The position numbers were made by a program, and so were the translations under genes. Below are positions 34,600 through 43,755 of a DNA stretch of 64,000 nt, piece by piece. This stretch comes from Paracidovorax valerianellae (GTDB lineage Bacteria; Pseudomonadota; Gammaproteobacteria; Burkholderiales; Burkholderiaceae_C). Under the pieces are notes generated by a model. The model ran no database searches. It saw only the letters and a program-made list of their open reading frames with translations, and had not been told where the DNA came from. Each line of letters begins with the position of its first letter. The first letter of the stretch is position 1. The stretch is taken from NCBI RefSeq assembly GCF_900102625.1, contig NZ_FMZC01000014.1, positions 62,001 through 126,000 on the forward strand. The letters run 5' to 3'.

Positions 34600-37041
34600 T
34601 TACTGGGTAGGTAGCGGCTGCACCGGCGGACGCGGTGAAGGCAACGGGGCAGCACTTCCACGCTCTTGCAATTCGATGGCACGCAATCCCTTGAGTCGAT
34701 CCCGTAAGTCTTCGCTAACCTCACGAATGTCGACATCGTTCCTGACCACCCGCGGGGTAATGATCACGATGAGTTCCGTTCGATTTCCCGTTGTGGTGTT
34801 GGATCGGAACAAATTACCCAATAGCGGCACGTCTTGGAGAAGTGGGACCCCAGAACGGCCAGAGTTTGAGTTGTCCTTGATCAAGCCACCCATCACGATT
34901 GACTCACCTGACCGCACGGCAACTTTGCTGCTGATCTGTCGCTGCAAGAAAGATCGTTGGCCGGTAGGCGCATCAACATTGCCAACATCAGTCACTGTTT
35001 GGTCCAACTGCATGGAAACGATGTTTCCTGCATTCACAGAAGGCGTCACGGAAAGATTGACCCCTGTGTCCTTGTATTGGATGTTGCTCGTCGTCGCGTT
35101 CGGGTTGTCTACAAATGAGGTGGTCGAGGTGCGAACAGGTGTCTGATCCCCCACGCTAATTGCAGCAGTGTGATTATCGAGCACCATGAGTGACGGGCTG
35201 GAGATCATCTTGACCAACGATTTCTCAGCCAAAGCCGACAAGGTTGCCTTAATGGTTCCCGCGGGATTGCGCAACGTATAAGAGAAGCCTGGCGTAACAT
35301 TGGTACCATAAGCCGGCGTGCCAAATATCGATCCTGATCCGCTGTATCCTGCGCGCGCATCGTTGCTAAAGGCCCACTGCAGCCCGTACTGAAGATTGTC
35401 ATTGAGCGTGACCTCAATAATGCTTGCTTCAATCAGTACCTGCGTTGGGGGTAAGTCAAGGCGCTTAAGGCTCGATTCAATTTTGGTGTATTCAGCTCGA
35501 GTGCTCCACACAAGCACTGAATTATTCAGTTCATCCGCCATTACGCGAATCCCCAAATTTCCGCCTAGCGAAGAACCGCCTGCCTGTCCGGAATTCCTGT
35601 TTCCTGTGTTGCTGCCGCTGCTATTAAGACCATTAGACGACGAAAAAGAATTGCCGAAGCCATTTCCACCAGCAAAAGAACTTCCAGACGACCTGCCAAG
35701 ACCACCGCCTCCGTAGCCCCCACCACCGGAAAACGCGTTAGAAGTCGTGCCAAATCCTGTCGAGCCTGATTGGCCGAAGGAGTTTGCAGACGAGCCACTG
35801 AGCCCTGGCGCTACGCCGCTATTTGCGACCTGACTAAACCCCGAGCTGCCGCCAAAAATTCCATTCAAGACGCTGGACAGATGGGCCGCATTGCCATTCT
35901 GAACCTGATAAATGAACAGTTGCGGTTCATTGCCACCATCGCTGGGCTGGTCCAACTTCTCGATCCACCTCCGCGCTTCTTCTAAATAAGAAGCGCGGGG
36001 AGTGACGACCATGATGCTATTGATGCGCTCAATCGGCATGATTCGCAAAGCCCCGAAAAGTGGATTACCTTCGCCCAGCGTGGCTGCACCCGCAGCGCTT
36101 TGGGCATTGGCAGTTCCTGCCGCAACGGGAGCGGTCGTGCCTGGCGCATTTCCGCGGCCCGCTGCTGGTGTCGGAACCGCGCCTCCACCGCTGACTAAAC
36201 GCAGAGCTGTTTCCACCTCGTTGATAGACGCATGTTTCAACGGAAAAACGCCCACTGACATCCCTTTGAGCAAATCGATGTCAAAGGTGTTTACCAAATC
36301 GAGCCATCCTTCTGCCTGCGTACGAGTGCCGTTGAGGATCAAAAGGTTGCGCATGTTGTCAACACGCACGATGGCGTCTTGGGGGACCATGGGCCGCAGG
36401 ATGGAAGCCATTTCAGCGGCCCCGATGTACTGAAGTGGAACGATGATGGCTCCAGATCCAGGGGTTAGTGGCGACGACGTGATCTGCCGCACAGAAACAC
36501 CAATGGCACGCAAGGCATCCGGTCGCCCGACATGGTAAGTACCTCGAGCATCTCGCACCATTGCCAGCCCATTGGCCTGTAAAGAACTTTCGAGCAGAAA
36601 CACCGCCTGATCCGGAGCAATTGGCGTACGCGTTGCCAAGGTGACCGTTCCGTTCAATGGAGGATGCAACACATAGTCTGTTTTCAGAATGTCGCCCAAA
36701 ATGGTGCGCACTACTTCCGATACCGGTGCCTCTTCGAAATTGAAGGACAACGGAGCCCCTTGAATGGAAGCGACCGGTTTGGCCGGGGCGATGACCCGAT
36801 CATTCCCGATGATGAAACGTGGTTCTGGGGCTGGCGGATTGCCCTGCGCAGAAGACGCATCCGTTTTGCCGGCCTCCGTCGCGGTGGTGGACTCAGTGGC
36901 GGCCGCCGGCTTGACTGCGGTCCCAGACTCCGTAACAAGGTTGCTTCCAGCGGTGGTGGTAAGGGGCTGGGGCGCCTGTGCAACGGCTATCTGGGAAGTA
37001 GCCAGCGCAATGGCGGTGAGTGCGTGTCGGTAAGGGGTCAT
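34600..37041 (-). CDS. gspD: Type II secretion outer-membrane secretin GspD
   Basis: GspD forms the outer-membrane channel of the type II secretion system. This 813-residue protein has a signal peptide (to about residue 22), a Thr/Ala-rich linker, an N0-like domain near 95-170, N1-N3 domains up to about 540, and the secretin core with VPLLQDVPLLGNLFRSNTT near residue 745 and a C-terminal segment after it. A Gly/Ser/Asn-rich stretch of about 110 residues (about 390-498) interrupts the N3 region, longer than usual. The start at 37041 is the ATG directly before the signal peptide. Its sequence is visibly less GC-rich than most genes here. Confidence 0.93.
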   Translation of the reverse strand: MTPYRHALTAIALATSQIAVAQAPQPLTTTAGSNLVTESGTAVKPAAATESTTATEAGKTDASSAQGNPPAPEPRFIIGNDRVIAPAKPVASIQGAPLSFNFEEAPVSEVVRTILGDILKTDYVLHPPLNGTVTLATRTPIAPDQAVFLLESSLQANGLAMVRDARGTYHVGRPDALRAIGVSVRQITSSPLTPGSGAIIVPLQYIGAAEMASILRPMVPQDAIVRVDNMRNLLILNGTRTQAEGWLDLVNTFDIDLLKGMSVGVFPLKHASINEVETALRLVSGGGAVPTPAAGRGNAPGTTAPVAAGTANAQSAAGAATLGEGNPLFGALRIMPIERINSIMVVTPRASYLEEARRWIEKLDQPSDGGNEPQLFIYQVQNGNAAHLSSVLNGIFGGSSGFSQVANSGVAPGLSGSSANSFGQSGSTGFGTTSNAFSGGGGYGGGGLGRSSGSSFAGGNGFGNSFSSSNGLNSSGSNTGNRNSGQAGGSSLGGNLGIRVMADELNNSVLVWSTRAEYTKIESSLKRLDLPPTQVLIEASIIEVTLNDNLQYGLQWAFSNDARAGYSGSGSIFGTPAYGTNVTPGFSYTLRNPAGTIKATLSALAEKSLVKMISSPSLMVLDNHTAAISVGDQTPVRTSTTSFVDNPNATTSNIQYKDTGVNLSVTPSVNAGNIVSMQLDQTVTDVGNVDAPTGQRSFLQRQISSKVAVRSGESIVMGGLIKDNSNSGRSGVPLLQDVPLLGNLFRSNTTTGNRTELIVIITPRVVRNDVDIREVSEDLRDRLKGLRAIELQERGSAAPLPSPRPPVQPLPTQ

Positions 37042-37091
37042 GACTACTTGCCTGGAAAACGGGGAAAAACTTAGCGAACTGGCAAGCGTGC

Positions 37092-37679
37092 TCACTGAGC
37101 ACGGCCTCCAAATGTCGCGCGAGGAGTTGGGGGGGGGCGCACGGGCGTACCGCCGCTGGGCGGCGTGGCAGGCGCCATGCCGGTGTATGCAGTGACGGCG
37201 GCACGGGGAAGCTGCAAGACGCGGGTCTGACCGCTCTTGGTGAAGGTCACATTCCGGCCACTGATGGATTGAAGCGTCCACCCATCGATGTTGTCATTCA
37301 GGCGCGCACGACGATGCTTGCCCGCCACTTCGATAATGATCCCGCCGGCGCCATCGCCGGTGAAGACTCCCGACAACCGAGCTGTACTCAGATTGTCCAC
37401 CTGGACCTCTTCGGTAGGCTTAGGGGGCGGCGGTGGCGGCGGTGGCTTGCGAGTGAAAGAAAACAGAGGGCGATCCAGCATGGCAATGAATTGCGCTGTA
37501 TCGGCATTGGTCACTCCCGGCAGTGCGGGAAGCATGGCCGCAAAATCTGTTCGGTGAGGCTCCGGGGCTTGCCAGTGAACGTTGCGGATGCTGCCATCCA
37601 AGCCGATCCACAGCCATGCCAGAAAAATGAGCAGCCCTGCATTGATCAGCAGCAACAGGTGCAGTGCATAACGCTTCAT
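37092..37679 (-). CDS. GspC/GspN-like inner-membrane protein of the secretion system
   Basis: This 195-residue protein has one N-terminal membrane helix (LHLLLLINAGLLIFLAWLWIG), a periplasmic linker with a run of eight prolines near residue 80, and a small beta domain (LSGVFTGDGAGGIIIEVAGK, RARLNDNIDGWTLQSISG) resembling the GspC homology region. A PDZ domain, common in GspC, is absent, and a Pro-rich tail ends the protein. In other systems GspC links the inner-membrane platform to the secretin. Its start overlaps the gspM stop (ATGA). Whether it is a reduced GspC or a GspN variant cannot be settled by reading. Confidence 0.75.
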   Translation of the reverse strand: MKRYALHLLLLINAGLLIFLAWLWIGLDGSIRNVHWQAPEPHRTDFAAMLPALPGVTNADTAQFIAMLDRPLFSFTRKPPPPPPPPKPTEEVQVDNLSTARLSGVFTGDGAGGIIIEVAGKHRRARLNDNIDGWTLQSISGRNVTFTKSGQTRVLQLPRAAVTAYTGMAPATPPSGGTPVRPPPTPRATFGGRAQ

Positions 37680-38233
37680 GTGCGCTCCCGCAGCACACTC
37701 AGCCCGAACTGTGCCGACAACCGAGGCGCGGCTTTAGGGTCTGGATTGCCATAGCCTTGAACCTGGATCTCCAGATCGTTGACCAAAATAATGGGCAACT
37801 GGCTTGTCAATACGGCCAGAGCGCTTTGAAGGGCCAGCATCTCGCCTTCGGTTCGCACCGTCAACGGAATGCGATCAAAGCCTTTTTCCTCTTTGGACGG
37901 AAGCACTTGACTGCTGATGACTTGCAAGCCAGCGGCACTGAAAATATCTCTGATTCGCTGTTGGGCTGCGTTACCTGTCTGGTTAGCATCTTGAGAGGCG
38001 GGATAAATGTATTGCCCTCTAGCCCCCCTGGCACGGGAAAGCAGGTCCTCAATGTCGGTTCGCTGCGCCTGCAACCCCATCAGACGGGCATAACGCGGCT
38101 CCATCTGAGCCAGCTGTGTCTCTGCATTTTGGTGTTTTTCTGCAATGTACCAACCCAGCATGGCCAACGGAGCAATTGCCAAGGCCACGGTGCAGATCAG
38201 GATCATTCCTTCCCGGGATGAAATGCTTTTCAT
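37676..38233 (-). CDS. gspM: GspM-like inner-membrane platform protein
   Basis: This 185-residue protein has one N-terminal membrane helix (GMILICTVALAIAPLAMLGWY), a coiled-coil-like stretch (NAETQLAQMEPRYARLMGLQAQR) and a C-terminal ferredoxin-like domain (LALQSALAVLTSQLPIILVNDLEIQVQ). This matches the GspM subtype b / PilO layout. It pairs with GspL in the platform that couples the ATPase to pseudopilus assembly. Start and stop overlap its neighbours by four bases on both sides. Confidence 0.82.
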   Translation of the reverse strand: MKSISSREGMILICTVALAIAPLAMLGWYIAEKHQNAETQLAQMEPRYARLMGLQAQRTDIEDLLSRARGARGQYIYPASQDANQTGNAAQQRIRDIFSAAGLQVISSQVLPSKEEKGFDRIPLTVRTEGEMLALQSALAVLTSQLPIILVNDLEIQVQGYGNPDPKAAPRLSAQFGLSVLRERT

Positions 38234-39576
38234 GGCTGTGTGCGATTTACGGGCGAAGAAGAAGAGGCGGAGGCAGCAGGCGCTTTTGCAGCAGGACTGC
38301 CTCCAAATGCGGGGGTCCCCCCACCAAAAGCCGGTTTCCCAGAAGCAGGCGCAGGAACAGCAGGTCCCGCAGGAGTGGCGGGAGCAATTCCAGGCGTCGT
38401 GTTTGCGACGGGGGGTGTGGCAGCAGCGCTGGCACCTGACGCGACGACGCCAGCCACGGCGCTTGCAGGACCAGCTGGCGCAGTTGGGGAAACTGCTCCA
38501 CTGGCAGCAGCTGAAGCGGTGGCATTTGGCGCTTTTCCAACCACGCCATAGACATTGGGATCCAGCATGAACTCGATGGAAAACGCCTCTTTCGTGGAAT
38601 TACCCATCCGTGTCGCAGCAGATGGGGCGCGGACTTCACGAAAGCCAGACTCGTTGCCGAGCACTTGCATCAGGGCCGCAGCATTTCCAGTGAGTCCAAC
38701 GATCGTTACCTTGGCGCCTTGAAGGCGAAAGCTTTGAATATAGGTATCGTCCGGCAGCAACTGGGTGAGTTTGTCCAGCACCTTCAGAGGCTCAATGCGT
38801 GTGCCAAGCACTTCCGACAGCATGCTCAGCTTTTCGGCAGACTGCATCAAAGCATCCCGCTTGGCCACCACAGGGGCCGTTCGCTGGGCAGCGTCCTGGT
38901 AGCTTCGCGCCGCCTCGATCGCACGCTCACGCAGTTGAAGAGTAGGTGTCACGGCAATGGCGGCCGCCAGAACAACCATCAGGCCCAGAAGACCATAGCC
39001 CGTACGGCGCCACCTCATTGCATGGGCATGGCGCAAGCCTTCGCCATAGCCGCCCACGACGATAGGACGCGTTTGGCTGCTGCGCACCCAAACCTCTGGC
39101 GAGGACACGCCGCCCAGCCGAGAGACCTGCGACGCGAGGTATTGCGCGATCTGTTTGCGAGACGCCATGGCCAGTTCGACCCTGGTATTTCCCGCGATAG
39201 CTCCAGCGGCACAACACCCCCAAGCCAGATCCGCCTCCGAGAACGGGCTGATGGCGCGAACCTCCAAAGCCGCCGCCTTGAAAACATCTGACTCGGCCAT
39301 GGGAGGCAATGTCAGCGTCCGGCGCAGCACCAGTTCTTCGGGCAGTTCAACCGCCGTGAAACTTGCTTTGACAGGACCCGCCACCTTGGACTGTCTTTCA
39401 TCCCCCAGCCAGAAAGACAGGTCCTCTCCCGGATGAAGCAGCACCACCGGCGCCGCTGGCGTCAGCCAGGCAAACATGGGCCACGCATGCATGTCCTGCC
39501 ACGGGCTTCGGATATCACGCCAGAGCGTGTGCAAATCGACTCCCAGGAAACGGGCATCGGATGAGATGGAAGGCAT
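38230..39576 (-). CDS. gspL: GspL-like platform protein with long Ala/Pro/Gly tail
   Basis: This 448-residue protein has an actin-like cytoplasmic N-terminal part (FTAVELPEELVLRRTLTLPPM, AALEVRAISPFSEADLAW), a membrane helix near residues 195-215 (GLLGLMVVLAAAIAVTP), and a periplasmic PilN-type region (VLDKLTQLLPDDTYIQSFRLQGAKVTIVGLTGNAAALMQVL split across about 268-310). The last 105 residues or so are low complexity, rich in Ala, Pro, Gly and Val, with repeated AFGG units; this is not usual for GspL. It follows gspK by six bases and overlaps gspM. Confidence 0.82.
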   Translation of the reverse strand: MPSISSDARFLGVDLHTLWRDIRSPWQDMHAWPMFAWLTPAAPVVLLHPGEDLSFWLGDERQSKVAGPVKASFTAVELPEELVLRRTLTLPPMAESDVFKAAALEVRAISPFSEADLAWGCCAAGAIAGNTRVELAMASRKQIAQYLASQVSRLGGVSSPEVWVRSSQTRPIVVGGYGEGLRHAHAMRWRRTGYGLLGLMVVLAAAIAVTPTLQLRERAIEAARSYQDAAQRTAPVVAKRDALMQSAEKLSMLSEVLGTRIEPLKVLDKLTQLLPDDTYIQSFRLQGAKVTIVGLTGNAAALMQVLGNESGFREVRAPSAATRMGNSTKEAFSIEFMLDPNVYGVVGKAPNATASAAASGAVSPTAPAGPASAVAGVVASGASAAATPPVANTTPGIAPATPAGPAVPAPASGKPAFGGGTPAFGGSPAAKAPAASASSSSPVNRTQP

Positions 39577-39582
39577 GGTGGC

Positions 39583-40446
39583 TCAGGAGTTTTTTTGAAT
39601 CACAGGCTCAACGCTGGAACTGGTGCGGAAGGTATGCCATGGCACACCCCCTTTTGCACGAGCGTTGAAGTCGATGCTGCGCGACACACGCAACCAAACA
39701 CCATCCGGCATGGGAACCCGGGCCTGCACCCGCAACCGCCGAACCGTCGAGCTATCTAGAAATGCGGCATCCAAGGCCGTGGTATCGACGCCTTCAGCGC
39801 CAGAGTCACGATCAGCAACTATGCGCATGGCGACTGCAGCATTGCCCCCAGCAAGGACGGTCAACACTTCCACCGGCGCAGCCATTGGGTTGACCATGCC
39901 ACGTCCTCGGATGTCTGCAGTGATGAGCGTTGAAAGTCTAGCATAGAGGTTGTAATCGACTCCTGGCACCTTGAGAAGGTCTTCCTCCGACTCGAAGCGC
40001 TGCGGCGCTCCTTGCGGATTGCGCCGTTCCCGCGTTTCCACGGTGGCCTGCGCCAACCCTTGTGCAGCGTCTGGGGAAAGCCCTCCTGCGACAGCATAGA
40101 GTTTTGCCAACAACGCGACCGGGGCGCCGTTGATGTCGATCAATCCATTCAAGGGCATGGCCTGCACCTGCATTGCCACGCCGCGGTATGCAATGTGCGC
40201 CTGCCTTGTTCGGTTGATCGGAGCATTGCCGGCCACAATGGCTTGCAATGCCAGCTGGATCGCTGCGTCTCCCAGCGCCTGCGCTTGGACGTTTTGGCGC
40301 GACAAGCTCATCATGCGGGCCTCTTCCCGAATGGACTTCGTCAAGCCTGAAACAATGATGGTCAAGGCAGCGACCATCCAAAGCACGGCCAATAGGGCCA
40401 TGCCGGACTGGTCCTTGACAGGCTTTCGCCGCCGGGACTGATGCAT
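39583..40446 (-). CDS. gspK: Type II secretion minor pseudopilin GspK
   Basis: GspK caps the pseudopilus tip. The 287-residue protein has a short basic leader, the prepilin-like helix GMALLAVLWMVAALTIIVSG, and the GspK domain with IDINGAPVALLAKLY and a helix-hairpin-helix-like VPGVDYNLYARL. As in other GspK proteins, the fifth residue of the mature helix is not the usual Glu. The start overlaps the gspJ stop (TGATG), and an upstream extension of the frame is rejected because it lies over gspJ. Confidence 0.9.
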   Translation of the reverse strand: MHQSRRRKPVKDQSGMALLAVLWMVAALTIIVSGLTKSIREEARMMSLSRQNVQAQALGDAAIQLALQAIVAGNAPINRTRQAHIAYRGVAMQVQAMPLNGLIDINGAPVALLAKLYAVAGGLSPDAAQGLAQATVETRERRNPQGAPQRFESEEDLLKVPGVDYNLYARLSTLITADIRGRGMVNPMAAPVEVLTVLAGGNAAVAMRIVADRDSGAEGVDTTALDAAFLDSSTVRRLRVQARVPMPDGVWLRVSRSIDFNARAKGGVPWHTFRTSSSVEPVIQKNS

Positions 40447-41123
40447 CAGCCGCTGCCTCCGAAAGTGGCGCCACTGCTGGAAGGGTCGCTGGAAGGCAAG
40501 ACGCGAAGTGGAATGACGATCTCTGGCCACGCAGAAGAAGCGGTCGAGATGGAAATGGAAACCCGCTGCGGCGGGCGATCCACCAAGGTCCAGGGAGCAC
40601 CCCAGACAGGAGGCTCCTCATTGGGATCCTCGTAACGAATGGAGAAGCGAACCACATCGTCCACCAGCACATAACTGGCTGCCTGATTCCAGTCTGGCGG
40701 CACGCCCCCTTCGATCCATGGCAAATATCGCAACACCAAAGCCCGCCCAGACGGTTGGTCCAGCACGCCCAGCCGAAAATGGTACCGCCCTCCCGCGCCA
40801 TAGCGGGCTGGCATGATGCCCACCCAAGCCATCTCCTCAGGGAGACCGACAAAGAAGAAAGGGCTCTCGTCGACAGACAAAACAGCCGCTCGCTTTTGCA
40901 GGGATATCCGCCCAAGGACGGAGCGCAAAAAACCATTGGCGACCCTGAGTTCGTCCGTGCGCAGCATTCGGATGTCCACCCGCTCTTCCGTCTGCGCTGT
41001 GGTGCGCAATGCGGAACCCAGCGCGAGCATCACCAAAGACAACAGGGTGATAACCACCAGCAACTCCACCAGCGTAAAGCCGCGTTGACGAAGCCCCTCC
41101 ATGGGCTGAATCCTGATCGTCAT
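40446..41123 (-). CDS. gspJ: Type II secretion minor pseudopilin GspJ
   Basis: This 225-residue minor pseudopilin has the prepilin cleavage motif RGFTLVELLVVITLLSLVML near residues 14-33, with the conserved Glu five residues after cleavage, and a GspJ-type C-terminal beta domain. With GspI and GspK it forms the tip complex of the pseudopilus. It overlaps gspI by four bases at its start and gspK by three at its end. Confidence 0.9.
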   Translation of the reverse strand: MTIRIQPMEGLRQRGFTLVELLVVITLLSLVMLALGSALRTTAQTEERVDIRMLRTDELRVANGFLRSVLGRISLQKRAAVLSVDESPFFFVGLPEEMAWVGIMPARYGAGGRYHFRLGVLDQPSGRALVLRYLPWIEGGVPPDWNQAASYVLVDDVVRFSIRYEDPNEEPPVWGAPWTLVDRPPQRVSISISTASSAWPEIVIPLRVLPSSDPSSSGATFGGSG

Positions 41124-41530
41124 CGCCCACGCCCCGGTTCAAGCGGCTTGCGTTGCGGTCGCAAGGTGCTCAGTTCGAAATTGCGCAGTCGCACGCCATC
41201 CGACCAGGAGATGACGATGTTCACTTCATGCAAAGGGGGGATGGCCGGGCCGTTGAATTCCGTGGCATAGGGCGCTGTGGTCAGACGCCATTGGTAGCCA
41301 GCAGACTCCCCGGACTGGTTCAGCCCTTGTTCCGGAATCGCGTCGCGCAGGGAAAGCAACGATTCGGCCAAGACAACCGCGCGCTGGTAGCGATCGACAT
41401 CCCCGACACTGCGGGCACTGCTTCCCATGGCGCGATAGAGCATGCCCAGCGACAGCGCCATGATGGCGAAAGCCACCAAAAGCTCCAGCAAGGTCAGCCC
41501 CCGCTGGTGACGGTGCCTGCGCTGCATCAT
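41120..41530 (-). CDS. gspI: Type II secretion minor pseudopilin GspI
   Basis: This 136-residue minor pseudopilin starts with a basic leader (MMQRRHRHQRG), the helix LTLLELLVAFAIMALSLGML with the conserved Glu, and a small beta domain. The start at 41530 gives an ATGA overlap with the gspH stop; the adjacent ATG at 41527 is equally possible in principle. It nucleates tip assembly with GspJ and GspK. Confidence 0.88.
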   Translation of the reverse strand: MMQRRHRHQRGLTLLELLVAFAIMALSLGMLYRAMGSSARSVGDVDRYQRAVVLAESLLSLRDAIPEQGLNQSGESAGYQWRLTTAPYATEFNGPAIPPLHEVNIVISWSDGVRLRNFELSTLRPQRKPLEPGRGR

Positions 41531-41973
41531 TGGGTGAGGGCCTCTTGGGTCACACGCCCGGACAGCCAATCCACTCGCAGGCGAGTCCCCACCCCGGGTG
41601 CCCGCAGAATCTCGATGCTGCCCCCCGTCGCGCCTCCTCCGGGAAGAAAACGGATGGCTGCCTGGCTTTGCCCACTCAACTCGGTACCCGCAACGATGGC
41701 GCGCAACTGCAGCGGCTCAGGCAGTGGCTTCAACGCCGAGTCGTTGCCGTACATGCGGTTTTTCAGATCCACGGAAAAGCGGACCTCGCGCCCCTCCGCC
41801 ATGGCGGTGAACCGGGCTGCGCGCATCTGGCTCAACATCGTGCGGACCGTGTCGCGGTACTGCGCAGAGTCGCGCAGCCGCTCGAAAGCCAGCGGCGCCA
41901 AGCCGATCACGAGCGCCAGGATGGCGAACACGACCAGCAATTCGACCAGCGTAAAGCCGCGCTCGCGCCGCAT
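41527..41973 (-). CDS. gspH: Type II secretion minor pseudopilin GspH
   Basis: This 148-residue minor pseudopilin has the leader RRERG, the helix FTLVELLVVFAILALVIGLA with the conserved Glu, and a GspH-type C-terminal domain (FTAMAEGREVRFSVDLKNRMY, IRFLPGGGATGGSIEI). GspH joins the tip complex to the main GspG filament. It begins 26 bp after gspG ends; the frame continues upstream but only over gspG. Confidence 0.9.
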   Translation of the reverse strand: MRRERGFTLVELLVVFAILALVIGLAPLAFERLRDSAQYRDTVRTMLSQMRAARFTAMAEGREVRFSVDLKNRMYGNDSALKPLPEPLQLRAIVAGTELSGQSQAAIRFLPGGGATGGSIEILRAPGVGTRLRVDWLSGRVTQEALTQ

Positions 41974-41999
41974 GGCAGAACGGCAGGGGATGAAGTCGG

Positions 42000-42455
42000 T
42001 CAGGGCGTGTTGCGGATGTCGGCCGCTTCGCCTTCGCCGCCGGGCGCGCCGTCGGAGCCGAGCGACAGGATCTCGATGCCGCCGTTCGGACCGGGATTCG
42101 CATAGCGGTAAGGATGGCCCCATGGGTCGGAAGGCACGCCGCCCTTGAGGTAGGGACCCGTCCAGCCATTCACCGAGCCGGGGCGCTTGACCAGGGCTTC
42201 AAGGCCTTCTTCGGTCGATGGATAGCGGCCCACATCGAGCTTGAACAATTCGAGCGACTTGTCCAGATCGGCGATCTGCACGCCCGCCGTTTTGGCTTTG
42301 GCGCCGCCCAGTTGGTTCAGCACACGGGGGCCGACGAGGCCAGCGAGCAGCGTCAGGATGGCCAGGACGACCAGCAGTTCGATCAGCGTGAAACCGCGGG
42401 CGGATTTGCGTTGCATAGGGGTGCCACAGGAGCGGCCAGCACGGGAATGCGCCAT
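42000..42455 (-). CDS. gspG: Type II secretion major pseudopilin GspG
   Basis: This is the main pseudopilus subunit, 151 residues. It has the prepilin motif ARGFTLIELLVVLAILTLLAG and the GspG hallmark region LDVGRYPSTEEGLEALVKRP, then GPYLKGGVPSDPWGHPYRY and the calcium-loop-like GSDGAPGGEGEAADI. The ATG at 42455 follows AGGAG by nine bases, giving a leader of about 20 residues; an ATG at 42416 would give a shorter leader but has no ribosome-binding site. Confidence 0.93.
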   Translation of the reverse strand: MAHSRAGRSCGTPMQRKSARGFTLIELLVVLAILTLLAGLVGPRVLNQLGGAKAKTAGVQIADLDKSLELFKLDVGRYPSTEEGLEALVKRPGSVNGWTGPYLKGGVPSDPWGHPYRYANPGPNGGIEILSLGSDGAPGGEGEAADIRNTP

Positions 42456-42483
42456 GGAAAGAGACTCCTTGGACAAACAAAAA

Positions 42484-43755
42484 TTATACGGCGAGGTCAT
42501 TGATGGACAGGATCCCGAGAAGGATGGAAACAATGATGGCGGCGATCAAGATACCCAGCACCAGAATGAGCACAGGCTCCACCAGAGTGAGAAGGCGTTT
42601 GATACCGGTTTCGACTTCGCGGTTCAATATATTGGAGAGCTCGATCATCATCTGGCCGATGCGGCCGGTTTCCTCACCCACGCGGATCAGGTTGATCGCC
42701 AGCGGTTCGAAGATGCCCGTCGCAGACACGGCTTGAACGACCTTGCCCCCCTCTTTCACGATAGGAGCGACACGGGAGAGGGCCTGCTGCAACACGGTGT
42801 TGCTCACGGTTTCAGTTGCGATGTGCAAGGCCGTCAGCATGGGAACCCCATTGCCGAGCAGAGTGCCCAGGGACCGGGAGAACAGCGTCAGTTGATATTT
42901 CAGGGCCAGGCGCCCCATGAGCGGCAGCTTCAGCAATCGCGCCTGCCACCATTGCCGCCCCGCCGGAGACGCCACCCACCGGCGCACCATCAGGCCGAGC
43001 CCCAGCGCCACGATGCCGATGAACAGCCCGTAGCGCGTGAAGGCATGGCCCAGCGCCATGACGATCTGGGTGGGCATCGGCAACGCGTCGCCCATGTCGG
43101 TGAACAGTTTCTCGAACTGCGGCACCACGAAGCCCAGCATGGCAATGAGCGACAGCACGGCCACACCCAACAGAATCGCCGGATAGATGGTGGCGGAGAT
43201 GACGCTGTCGCGCAGTGCGCGCTGGCGCTCCATGTGCTCCACGAGCCGCTCCAGAACCGACGACATCTGCCCGCTGGCCTCGCCCGAGCGGATCATGTTG
43301 ATGTAGAAATCGCCGAACAGATCGCGATGCTGCGCCAGCGCACGGCTGAGCGGCGTGCCGCCCTTGACCGCATCCAGGATGCCTTGCAGCAGCGAGGCCA
43401 TGCTGGGCTTGTAGCTCATGTCGATCAGCACGCGCAGCGCATTGTCCAGGGCCAGGCCGGCGCGAAGCATGATGGACAACTCCGACGTGAGCGCCAGCAC
43501 ATCCGCGGCCTTTACCGGCCCCTTGCCGGCGCGCCCTTTGGGCACGGCGGCGGCACCGATCGCTTCGTTGGCCGAGGCAGCGCCCATGGCGCTGCCCGAA
43601 CTGGCTCCAGCCGAAGTGGCCGAGTCACCGATGCTCAGAGGAGTGAGCCCCTGCGCACGCAATTGCTTGAGGGCCTGGGCTTCGGTGACGGCGCTGAGCC
43701 GGCCCTCGACCACTTTGCCGGAGGCGGCAGCGGCGCGCCAGACGTAATCAGGCAT
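42484..43755 (-). CDS. gspF: Type II secretion inner-membrane platform protein GspF
   Basis: This 423-residue polytopic protein has two T2SSF repeats (ALTSELSIMLRAGLALDNALRVL near residue 90, and FSRSLGTLLGNGVPMLTALHIA near 290) and three membrane helices. An Ala/Ser/Gly-rich insertion lies at about residues 45-80. It works with GspE to add and remove pseudopilin subunits. The start overlaps the end of gspE by eight bases. Confidence 0.93.
   Translation of the reverse strand: MPDYVWRAAAASGKVVEGRLSAVTEAQALKQLRAQGLTPLSIGDSATSAGASSGSAMGAASANEAIGAAAVPKGRAGKGPVKAADVLALTSELSIMLRAGLALDNALRVLIDMSYKPSMASLLQGILDAVKGGTPLSRALAQHRDLFGDFYINMIRSGEASGQMSSVLERLVEHMERQRALRDSVISATIYPAILLGVAVLSLIAMLGFVVPQFEKLFTDMGDALPMPTQIVMALGHAFTRYGLFIGIVALGLGLMVRRWVASPAGRQWWQARLLKLPLMGRLALKYQLTLFSRSLGTLLGNGVPMLTALHIATETVSNTVLQQALSRVAPIVKEGGKVVQAVSATGIFEPLAINLIRVGEETGRIGQMMIELSNILNREVETGIKRLLTLVEPVLILVLGILIAAIIVSILLGILSINDLAV

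Noticed and set aside
35560-35870. Repetitive-looking DNA in gspD considered as a repeat array or CRISPR
   Set aside because: No regular spacing of identical repeats; it is explained by Gly/Ser/Asn codons in frame.
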